Of a stretch of DNA of 9,134 nt, positions 1 through 4,802 are shown one piece after another (positions within the stretch are counted from its first letter, which is position 1; every line of letters begins with the position of its first letter). The DNA comes from Candidatus Babeliales bacterium (GTDB taxonomy: Bacteria > Babelota > Babeliae > Babelales > JACPOV01): NCBI GenBank assembly GCA_020050475.1, contig JAGVKP010000058.1, positions 1 through 9,134 of the forward strand, written 5' to 3'. The position numbers were made by a program, and so were the translations under genes. The notes under the pieces are model-generated. The model searched no databases. It saw only the letters and a list, made by a program, of their open reading frames with translations, and was not told the origin of the DNA.

Positions 1-228
1 AGGTCTATCGGGTAAACCTACTAAGAGGTAAGAAAGGCTTTGAGTGACAAGGCTGGGTCGGAGGGTGGCGATCCCAGCAACCAATGATTGTTGGTGGGGC
101 GATAGGCTCTGGCGAGTCCGCAAATCAATTAACTTTGTTGATGATGAGTTATTGTTATTATTATTTTCCATCGAAAATAGCTGGCAGCCAGCGCAAATCA
201 GAGCGATAAAAAGAGCAATTTTCTTCAT
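1..228 (-). CDS. Partial exported protein, fifth member of the tandem paralogous family (3' end beyond the window)
   Basis: An open frame of 76 codons starts with ATG at 228 and runs without a stop off the left edge, so only the N-terminus is visible. It begins MKKIALFIAL, continues with a hydrophobic core and ends the signal peptide at LFS-MEN (residues 17-22), followed by a run of six Asn and three Ser. Residues 32-76 match the start of the 237-residue paralog: both have IDLR, then a 'GI..L' helix, then 'L..L.VG' followed by a proline-containing segment. The start is supported by a promoter at 276-304 that would give a leader of about 40 nt, and by a leader nearly the same as that of the 237-residue gene. 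The function is unknown. The protein is probably exported across the inner membrane. The likely protein family is clear from the paralogs, but the full length cannot be known. Confidence 0.8.
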   Translation of the reverse strand, partial: MKKIALFIALICAGCQLFSMENNNNNNSSSTKLIDLRTRQSLSPHQQSLVAGIATLRPSLVTQSLSYLLVGLPDRP

Positions 229-275
229 CTTTATAATCTCAATTTGAATTTTGCAAAATATTCCATCTTGCAACC

Positions 276-304
276 ACTGTATCAAAATATGATGAATTGC
301 GCAA
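276..304 (-). promoter_or_regulatory. Sigma70-like promoter of the partial gene at the left edge
   Basis: On the minus strand a -35 TTGCGC (304-299) is followed after 17 nt by -10 TACAGT (281-276), preceded by TG-A as in extended -10 promoters. The predicted transcription start is near 269, about 40 nt ahead of the ATG at 228. The layout TTGCnn, 16-17 nt, TGATACnnT recurs ahead of three paralogs. Confidence 0.6.
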
Positions 305-371
305 TCTAAAGCACTTAGAGCTTTTATTCAGACTTTTTACGCCGCGTGAGATTCGTTTGCCGACTTTCTTT

Positions 372-396
372 GATTGCCGTGTCGGGCAATCCGACA
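372..396 (-). repeat. Two overlapping, mutually exclusive inverted repeats downstream of the 299-residue gene
   Basis: GATTGCC (372-378) pairs perfectly with GGCAATC (385-391), giving 7 bp and a 6-nt loop. TGTCGG (380-385) pairs perfectly with CCGACA (391-396), giving 6 bp and a 5-nt loop. The arms share bases, so only one hairpin can form at a time. The site lies 37 nt beyond the stop of the 299-residue gene and about 70 nt ahead of the next promoter. No U-tract follows on the minus strand, so it is not a canonical terminator. It may protect the 3' end or terminate weakly. Confidence 0.4.
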
Positions 397-432
397 ATAA
401 AAAATTGAAGCATCCCATAAGCAAGATCTACT

Positions 433-1332
433 TCAATTTAGACCGTTGATAGAGCCGAAAGGTTTATTATATGAACTATCGGAGTCAGTAGATTCACTTT
501 CAGATGAAGAGCTCTCGGAATCAGTCGACTCACTTTCATTTAAGGAATTTAATTTAGGAATTCGTACGGCATTCCGCAAAATTGTAGTAATAGTGAAATT
601 TTTTTCAGCATTAATTTTCCGTGATTGATAGTAAGAGACAGTTTTGCTTAGTGCGGTTCCTAATCCCGTCTTATTCCAGTGATTTACTTTTTCTAAACTA
701 TTATCATATTCTTTTTTTTCCTTTTCTCTTGCAGTTTTCGCTGCATCATTTGCAAAAATGAAAAACTTTAGGTCATCTTTAATGGAAATAAACTTGCAAG
801 TGCGATTACCTTCTGAACTGTAAGTCAAAGTAAAACCTGAATTTAAAAGTGAGCTGAGCTCTTCTTGATCAAATAGATTGAGCTTCTCTTGAATTTTCCA
901 AGCGACTGTTAAGTGATGCAGGTAGTCTGTTTTTTTTTCTTCATATTTCTTGCGTTTTTCTTTATAGTCAGATGCATACTCAAAGTCGGATCTTTTCGGC
1001 TTTTTGGGTTTCCTCTCGGGAAGGCTGACTAAAAAAGAAGAAAGAGCTAATGTCATTTTGTCAGTGTCGAAATTTTCAATTGCGTCGATTGTTTTACGTT
1101 GGTGCAGCCCGTATGATGAGCTCTTTGACGAATCACTTTCAGAGGAACCTGATTCAGAAGATGAGCTACTTTGACTGCTTGACTGCGCATGAAGTTGAGG
1201 CGATTTATAAGAAGCACTTCCTCCTTTATCAGCAAATTTGACATGCAGGTGACTCATGAGGCTCTCGCTTTTTTCCATGCTTAGAAGCGAAAAACAAACT
1301 GCAGAAATGATAAAAAGAGATATTTTTTTCAT
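433..1332 (-). CDS. Exported acidic/serine-rich protein of the tandem paralogous family, lacking the hydrophobic hairpin (299 aa)
   Basis: Unrecognised protein. Residues 1-18 form a signal peptide (MKK start, core ISLFIISAVCF, end LLS-ME). Residues 50-73 are a Ser-rich tract with Glu/Asp. Block A (about 76-106: TIDAIENFDTDKMTLAL) matches the paralogs. A very charged Lys/Glu segment covers 107-135. Next come LFDQEELSSLL (152-162), block B (188-210, FFIFANDAAKTAREKEKKE) and block C (229-248, with YYQSRKINAEKN). The two hydrophobic segments that lie between B and C in the other complete paralogs are absent here, so after signal cleavage the product should be soluble. The C-terminus (263-287) is an ESES/STDS repeat of 12-residue units. 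The start at 1332 is backed by a promoter at 1382-1409. No strong Shine-Dalgarno site is visible. The stop is TGA. Function unknown; the acidic Ser tracts resemble kinase-acceptor or flexible linker sequence, which is inference only. Confidence 0.85.
   Translation of the reverse strand: MKKISLFIISAVCFSLLSMEKSESLMSHLHVKFADKGGSASYKSPQLHAQSSSQSSSSSESGSSESDSSKSSSYGLHQRKTIDAIENFDTDKMTLALSSFLVSLPERKPKKPKRSDFEYASDYKEKRKKYEEKKTDYLHHLTVAWKIQEKLNLFDQEELSSLLNSGFTLTYSSEGNRTCKFISIKDDLKFFIFANDAAKTAREKEKKEYDNSLEKVNHWNKTGLGTALSKTVSYYQSRKINAEKNFTITTILRNAVRIPKLNSLNESESTDSESSSSESESTDSDSSYNKPFGSINGLN
481..552 (-). repeat. Two imperfect 36-bp units encoding the Ser/Glu/Asp C-terminal repeat
   Basis: Units 481-516 and 517-552 align best in their first 22 bases (GGAGTCAGTAGATTCACTTT against GGAATCAGTCGACTCACTTT). 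They encode 12-residue units with the core ESESTDS near the C-terminus of the 299-residue protein. The 36-bp period keeps the reading frame, as expected for a coding tandem duplication. Confidence 0.65.
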
Positions 1333-1381
1333 AATTAAAAATTGCCCACTTGAAACATTGGTTATTTTTATATTTTGTATT

Positions 1382-1409
1382 ATTGTATCAAATTATTGCG
1401 AATGTGCAA
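1382..1409 (-). promoter_or_regulatory. Sigma70-like promoter of the 299-residue gene
   Basis: On the minus strand -35 TTGCAC (1409-1404), 16-nt spacer, -10 TACAAT (1387-1382) preceded by TGA. The predicted start near 1375 gives a leader of about 42 nt to the ATG at 1332. It shares the TTGC...TTGATAC core with the promoters at 276, 2284 and 3514. Confidence 0.65.
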
Positions 1410-1523
1410 TCAAGAGAGCATAGAGCCGTCATTTGCTCTGCGATTTATAATTGGGGTGGCAGGTAAAACTACCCCCGTTGCCGCTGATGGTTGCTGATAA
1501 AGAGTTCGGTATGGATGGCCCCG

Positions 1524-2237
1524 TCATTTAGCTTTGGCGTTGCATTCAGCCTCCAATTTTTTATTCCCGATTAAAGGATCTAAAAATTTAAAGTAATCTT
1601 CAGCAATGGTAGCATTCTTTTCAGCAATGTCTTTGCGTGATTTACGGTAAGCAACGTGCGTGAGCTTAGATAAAAAGCAAAGAGGTACTGCGCAACCGGT
1701 GACTGCTATCGCCAAAGTTGTACATGTGTTGTCTGCTGATCTGTTTGGAGATTTCAAAATACCTATAGATGCCAAGCTGGCAAATGCCAAAAATTTTAAA
1801 GCTAAGTCATACCGCGAATTCAATTTTGCCAGAGCTTCGTTATGTTCGTTACTAATGATCCTTGCCGTTTGCGGTGCTGCGCCTACAATAAACCCATGAT
1901 TGCCTATCAGATTGTTCTTCATCTGGCACGATTCAAAAAGCTCCCTAAGCTCTTGCTCATTAAATGGGAAAATGTTTTTTTGTACATCCAGAGCTCTTTT
2001 TTTTTGTATAGGATTTGGGAGCTTTTGGTCAAATCCTACCGATAGGCAAGCCAGAGCAAAAGTCATTTTTTCAGTTTGCAGATTTACTATTCCTTTGAGC
2101 AGTTCTTTATGATTGGTTTCTTCTAAAGTATATCCTTTTCGTAAATCAATTGGCTTTGCACTTTTGCTATCAATTTCCATACAAAATAGGTTGGCGCTAG
2201 CGTAGGCGAGCGCTATGCAAAAGGTCAATTTCTTCAT
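1524..2237 (-). CDS. Exported protein with a hydrophobic hairpin, tandem paralogous family (237 aa)
   Basis: Unrecognised protein. The frame is open to 2264, but the ATG at 2237 is preferred. It gives a normal signal peptide (MKKLTF, core CIALAYASANLF, end C-MEID) and matches the start position of the other paralogs relative to the promoter at 2284-2312. Block A lies at 29-66 (IDLR, GIVNLQTEKMTFALA) and PFNEQELRELF at 91-101. Block B (115-133) carries GFIVGAAPQTARI. Two weak hydrophobic segments, about 146-162 and 171-190, are separated by a short loop with Asn/Ser/Asp. Block C (193-213) reads HVAYRKSRKDIAEKN. It contains five or more cysteines. If the signal peptide is cleaved, both ends would be periplasmic with the hairpin in the inner membrane, or free to enter another membrane. 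The upstream leader is almost a copy of that of the left-edge gene, which points to recent duplication. Stop is TGA. Function unknown. Confidence 0.85.
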   Translation of the reverse strand: MKKLTFCIALAYASANLFCMEIDSKSAKPIDLRKGYTLEETNHKELLKGIVNLQTEKMTFALACLSVGFDQKLPNPIQKKRALDVQKNIFPFNEQELRELFESCQMKNNLIGNHGFIVGAAPQTARIISNEHNEALAKLNSRYDLALKFLAFASLASIGILKSPNRSADNTCTTLAIAVTGCAVPLCFLSKLTHVAYRKSRKDIAEKNATIAEDYFKFLDPLIGNKKLEAECNAKAK

Positions 2238-2283
2238 ATTGAAAATCCCGACTTGAATTGCCAAAATATTCTAGCTTCCAATC

Positions 2284-2312
2284 ACCGTATCAACGTATGA
2301 TCAATAAGGCAA
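2284..2312 (-). promoter_or_regulatory. Sigma70-like promoter of the 237-residue gene
   Basis: On the minus strand -35 TTGCCT (2312-2307), 17-nt spacer, -10 TACGGT (2289-2284) preceded by TGA. The predicted start near 2277 leaves a leader of about 40 nt to the ATG at 2237. The -10 is poor at its fourth and fifth bases, but the whole region aligns with the promoter at 276-304 and homology continues through the leader. Confidence 0.5.
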
Positions 2313-2388
2313 CTAGGCATGCCTGAGAAGTTTTATTTAGAACGGGTCGGAGCGTTAGTAGCCAAAAATTGTGGCTTATGGGGCGAAA

Positions 2389-3474
2389 TTATTCGCTTTC
2401 ATCTTCAGCGCTTGGCTGAGAATTTTGCGTTATTGAAAGTGCGATCTGAAGTTTTTTTAGAAGATCAGCACTATTCGAATCTGCATGCTCATCGTTGATC
2501 TCCTTTGCAGCTTCATGAAAAAGTGTTCTAAGCATGATGAGGTTTTTCTCTTTCTGGTCCATAGAGGCTTTATAGCTGCTGACGTGGTTGTACAAATTAA
2601 GAAGATTCGTGGAAATATTATATGCGCTTAAGCCAAGGGATCCGCAGGAGAGGGTTTTATAGATTGCCGGTTGCGAATCAGCTGAGCAGATATTTTTCAA
2701 TGAGAGCGAGGCGGTCGCAGACCAGGCGGCTACTTTAAGGAGATACAAACTGCACCATTTGATCAAGCCTTCTCCTTGGGCATTTTCGTTAAATTCGGCC
2801 TCTGCATTTGCGGAAATGCACGCAGCTTTTAAGGCCTTTTTTCTTAAATATTGAACAATTTTTTTTTTGTTATTGAGTAGCGTCTTGCTGTGCTGGCAGA
2901 TTATTCTGAGCTGTTGTTTATTGTTTGTAATCAAACTACGGGCAATAAACTGTTTACCGCCCTCATAAAGCGCTCGAGCTTTTAGTTGAGCTTGTAGTTG
3001 AACTTCTAGTTGAGCTGGTGTTTGGGCTCCTATTTGAAATTTTATTTGAGGACGCTTGAGCAAAAGACGCGCAAGATTGAGCGCCAATGCATTATTATTG
3101 CCTTCTTCCAATGCATTATTAATAGCCAAGCGCCTATGCTTTGGCACGAGATCATCTAAGTTCGGGCTACGAATCATCCTCAAGGTCGGTATGGTTGATC
3201 TGCTAGGGGTACTGAAGCTTTGAGGTTGTTGTGAATTTTGATTGACTGGAGGTGTGCTATCGAAGAATGCTCTGTTGGAACGCGAGCTATTGTCCATCAT
3301 GGTTGATGTACGTTGGTTGGTAGGAATACTTGGGTTTTGTTGAGATGGCGGTGAGTTTTGACTGCCTGGAGGTGTAAGGCCGAAGAATGTCATGCTGGAA
3401 CGCGAGCTATTTTCCATCGAAAGCAAGGGGGCTGCGGTGCTTACCAAAAGTGCGACAAGAGCTGATTTTTTCAT
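2389..3474 (-). CDS. Exported protein with duplicated N-terminal segment and hydrophobic hairpin, tandem paralogous family (361 aa)
   Basis: Unrecognised protein. The longest frame starts at 3486, but the ATG at 3474 is chosen. It yields MKKSALVALL as signal start and ends the signal peptide at LLS-MEN (residues 17-22), in register with the paralogs. Residues 20-99 are two 40-residue copies of a Ser/Pro/Gln/Asn-rich segment (NSSRS...FF...TPP), probably flexible. Block A is at 112-140 (RRLAINNALEEG, LNLARLLLK). A Gln/Leu repeat (QLEV QLQA QLKA) is at 155-166. QQLRIICQHSK follows at 187-197 and block B at about 212-231. Hydrophobic segments lie at about 240-258 and 271-294. Block C at 296-313 reads NHVSSYKASMDQKEKN. 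The C-tail is acidic. An A10 tract in the coding strand (2868-2859) lies mid-gene and could allow slippage. Its promoter is at 3514-3542. Stop is TAA. Function unknown. Confidence 0.85.
   Translation of the reverse strand: MKKSALVALLVSTAAPLLSMENSSRSSMTFFGLTPPGSQNSPPSQQNPSIPTNQRTSTMMDNSSRSNRAFFDSTPPVNQNSQQPQSFSTPSRSTIPTLRMIRSPNLDDLVPKHRRLAINNALEEGNNNALALNLARLLLKRPQIKFQIGAQTPAQLEVQLQAQLKARALYEGGKQFIARSLITNNKQQLRIICQHSKTLLNNKKKIVQYLRKKALKAACISANAEAEFNENAQGEGLIKWCSLYLLKVAAWSATASLSLKNICSADSQPAIYKTLSCGSLGLSAYNISTNLLNLYNHVSSYKASMDQKEKNLIMLRTLFHEAAKEINDEHADSNSADLLKKLQIALSITQNSQPSAEDESE
2983..3018 (-). repeat. Three imperfect 12-bp units encoding QLxx repeats
   Basis: TAGTTGAGCTTG, TAGTTGAACTTC and TAGTTGAGCTGG (plus-strand reading) follow directly one after another. 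They encode QLKA, QLQA and QLEV in the 361-residue protein. The unit is a multiple of three, so copy changes keep the frame. Confidence 0.6.
3178..3417 (-). repeat. 120-bp tandem duplication within the 361-residue gene
   Basis: Units 3298-3417 and 3178-3297 each begin (minus strand) at a Met-(Glu/Asp)-Asn-Ser-Ser-Arg-Ser codon series. In the best-kept 57 bp (3361-3417 against 3241-3297) I count about 45 identical bases, including the shared stretch GGAACGCGAGCTATT. The rest of the unit has diverged. The duplication starts exactly at the Met that follows the signal peptide, so the copied unit is the N-terminus of the mature protein. Confidence 0.75.
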
Positions 3475-3513
3475 ACGTTTTTGCAATTTTAATGTGTAGA
3501 TGAAATTTGTATT

Positions 3514-3542
3514 AGTGTATCAATGCATACGAAATGGTGCAA
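3514..3542 (-). promoter_or_regulatory. Sigma70-like promoter of the 361-residue gene
   Basis: On the minus strand -35 TTGCAC (3542-3537), 17-nt spacer, -10 TACACT (3519-3514) preceded by TGA. The predicted start near 3507 leaves a leader of about 33 nt to the ATG at 3474. It shares the TTGCAC and TTGATAC core with the promoter at 1382-1409. Confidence 0.6.
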
Positions 3543-3625
3543 TATAATGACCGCTTGATTTTCCGCAAGAGGGCGAAATAGAGAGCTCTTCTAGCGCCTG
3601 TGCTTTCTAATAACCACAGCCACTC

Positions 3626-4489
3626 TTATTTTTTAGGCGCTTGAATAGGTCTGCGTTTGTAGTTTTTTAAATAATCTTTTTGACGCGTGACCAAGCTGCT
3701 CAAATTATTGAATGATTCTAGAGTTTGACAGTTATAGTTAGCTGCCCGTGAGCGATATTCTACATAGCCAATCTGAGTGGTCCAGTTAAAAAGCGATTTG
3801 GCAAAGCCTGCTAGCCCGAGAGTTAATCCGAAAAATCCAATAGTTTTGTTTTCACATGGTTTCAGAGCGCCCACTGATAACAAACCAACCAAAGCCGAGA
3901 AGCCCATGTATTTTTTATATTTCAGATCGCATGCTTTCTTGGCCCCAGAGCTTCTTTCTTTTAAGAAGATTTCAGTGTTATTTTTTTCTTTGTCAATTTT
4001 TTTTGCTTTTTTATGTGCTGCACCAATTGCAAAGTAGTTTTGCGTAAGGTTGAACGTTATTTCATACGTCGCATCATGTTTTTGGCAGAATTCTTTGATT
4101 TTGTCAGAATCTCCATCAGCAATTAATGTTACGGCCTGCGCGAGATCAGGATTTGTGTAGGTGCTTTTTGGTAACGGTTTCAAACCGCCCATTTTTCTTG
4201 CTTCGTTGACCATATTGTTTTTGATTTCACTGAACGGAGGAAGCACGCCCTGGCTATTAAGTGGTGAATTATCTGCCAGTAATATACGTGCCAATTGTTC
4301 GTTGACTCCATGTATATCAAAATTCTTTATTGCATTATCCAAAGCGGTATATCGATTCGCTCTTTGCGTTTCTTTCTTTCGGAGCGCTTCTTGGATGATC
4401 TCTTTGAAAGATTTTTCCTGCTCCATGCCAAAAATGCCTGATGAGATAAAAAGAGTAGCTCCGAGCGTTGCCACATTGATTAAAAGCAT
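3626..4489 (-). CDS. Exported protein with a hydrophobic hairpin, first gene of the tandem paralogous array (287 aa)
   Basis: Unrecognised protein. The frame is open up to an ATG at 4567, which would make 313 residues. I prefer the ATG at 4489, because the extra 26 residues are not signal-like and a good promoter (4531-4558) lies inside that stretch. From 4489 the protein starts MLLINVATLGATLF and ends its signal peptide at IFG-MEQE (19-24). The n-region lacks lysine, unlike the paralogs, so this start is less certain. Block A is at 46-72 (YTALDNAIKNFD, EQLARILLA) and DKIKEFCQKHD at 129-139. Block B at 152-169 reads YFAIGAAHKKAKKIDKEKN. Hydrophobic segments are at 194-208 and 215-234. Block C at 241-258 begins GYVEYRSRAANYN. 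The C-terminus is basic (KRRPIQAPKK). Short T7-T8 tracts lie at 3981-3987 and 3997-4004. Stop is TAA. Function unknown. Confidence 0.82.
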   Translation of the reverse strand: MLLINVATLGATLFISSGIFGMEQEKSFKEIIQEALRKKETQRANRYTALDNAIKNFDIHGVNEQLARILLADNSPLNSQGVLPPFSEIKNNMVNEARKMGGLKPLPKSTYTNPDLAQAVTLIADGDSDKIKEFCQKHDATYEITFNLTQNYFAIGAAHKKAKKIDKEKNNTEIFLKERSSGAKKACDLKYKKYMGFSALVGLLSVGALKPCENKTIGFFGLTLGLAGFAKSLFNWTTQIGYVEYRSRAANYNCQTLESFNNLSSLVTRQKDYLKNYKRRPIQAPKK

Positions 4490-4530
4490 TTTTTTATTTT
4501 TTAAGTCCCTCTCTAGCCTGTTGAATTCTA

Positions 4531-4558
4531 ATTGTAACACTTGTCCAGCAATGGTCAA
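4531..4558 (-). promoter_or_regulatory. Sigma70-like promoter of the 287-residue gene
   Basis: On the minus strand -35 TTGACC (4558-4553), 16-nt spacer, -10 TACAAT (4536-4531) preceded by TG-T. Each hexamer matches the sigma70 consensus in five of six bases, the best of the array promoters. The start near 4524 leaves about 35 nt to the ATG at 4489, like the other members. It lacks the TTGCnn and TTGATAC wording of the other four. Confidence 0.6.
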
Positions 4559-4717
4559 TTTCTGCATGCTTTTTTGGCATATCCTCTACGGCAGAGACAA
4601 AATTGGCTTTATGAGATGCAAAACCTTCTTTTGTAGAGCTATTACAAAGCGTTTTTGGGATCGGGCATAAAAATACGTCCAAAACAGGACTTTCAGATAG
4701 TGTCCTTTTTATGATTC

Positions 4718-4745
4718 TTGAATGCGGTGGCTCTTTTTTTAAAAT
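4718..4745 (+). promoter_or_regulatory. Sigma70-like promoter of the plus-strand operon
   Basis: TTGAAT (4718-4723), a 16-nt spacer and TAAAAT (4740-4745) fit the sigma70 pattern with four and five matches of six. The predicted start near 4752 gives a leader of about 50 nt before the ATG at 4803. No other good pair was found between 4568 and 4790. Confidence 0.5.
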
Positions 4746-4790
4746 TCCGTACACTGAGTGCCATATGCTGCTGCCAGCTTTTTTTAGATC

Positions 4791-4795
4791 AGGAG
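4791..4795 (+). promoter_or_regulatory. Shine-Dalgarno site setting the start of the 881-residue gene
   Basis: AGGAG ends 7 nt before ATG at 4803, an ideal distance. The alternative TTG at 4797 would be only 1 nt away, so the ATG is chosen. Confidence 0.75.
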
Positions 4796-4802
4796 TTTGT
4801 TA

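Larger units (their letters stand above)
4490..4802. other. Divergent intergenic region between the paralog array and the plus-strand operon
   Basis: This is the only strand switch in the window. It holds a minus-strand promoter (4531-4558), a plus-strand promoter (4718-4745), the Shine-Dalgarno site of the operon (4791-4795) and a weak inverted repeat AGGAC/GTCCT (4686-4706) between them. An open minus-strand frame at 4494-4754 has only a GTG start and overlaps the proposed promoter, so it is not called as a gene. Nothing else was recognised here. Confidence 0.6.

Noticed and set aside
44..247. Plus-strand open frame of 67 codons at the left edge
   Set aside because: It is antisense to the partial exported protein, whose signal peptide, promoter and paralog match are convincing.
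239..424. Minus-strand open frame of 61 codons between the 299-residue gene and the left-edge gene
   Set aside because: It has a TTG start and runs through the inverted repeats, the promoter at 276-304 and the leader that is shared with another intergenic region.
481..552. CRISPR-like or intergenic repeat
   Set aside because: The repeat is coding, its period is a multiple of three and it has only two imperfect units without spacers.
4161..4670. Plus-strand open frame of 169 codons
   Set aside because: It is antisense to the 287-residue gene and its promoter; the hydrophobic look comes from the complement of Lys/Glu-rich codons.
4686..4710. AGGAC/GTCCT inverted repeat followed by T-run, like a rho-independent terminator
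   Set aside because: The stem is only 5 bp with a long loop, and no plus-strand gene lies upstream that would need termination there.
4494..4754. Minus-strand open frame of 86 codons ending 4 nt before the start of the 287-residue gene
   Set aside because: It starts with GTG without a clear ribosome site, has no domain-like or signal features, and overlaps the proposed promoter of the next gene. Tight spacing to the next ATG keeps a small chance that it is real.
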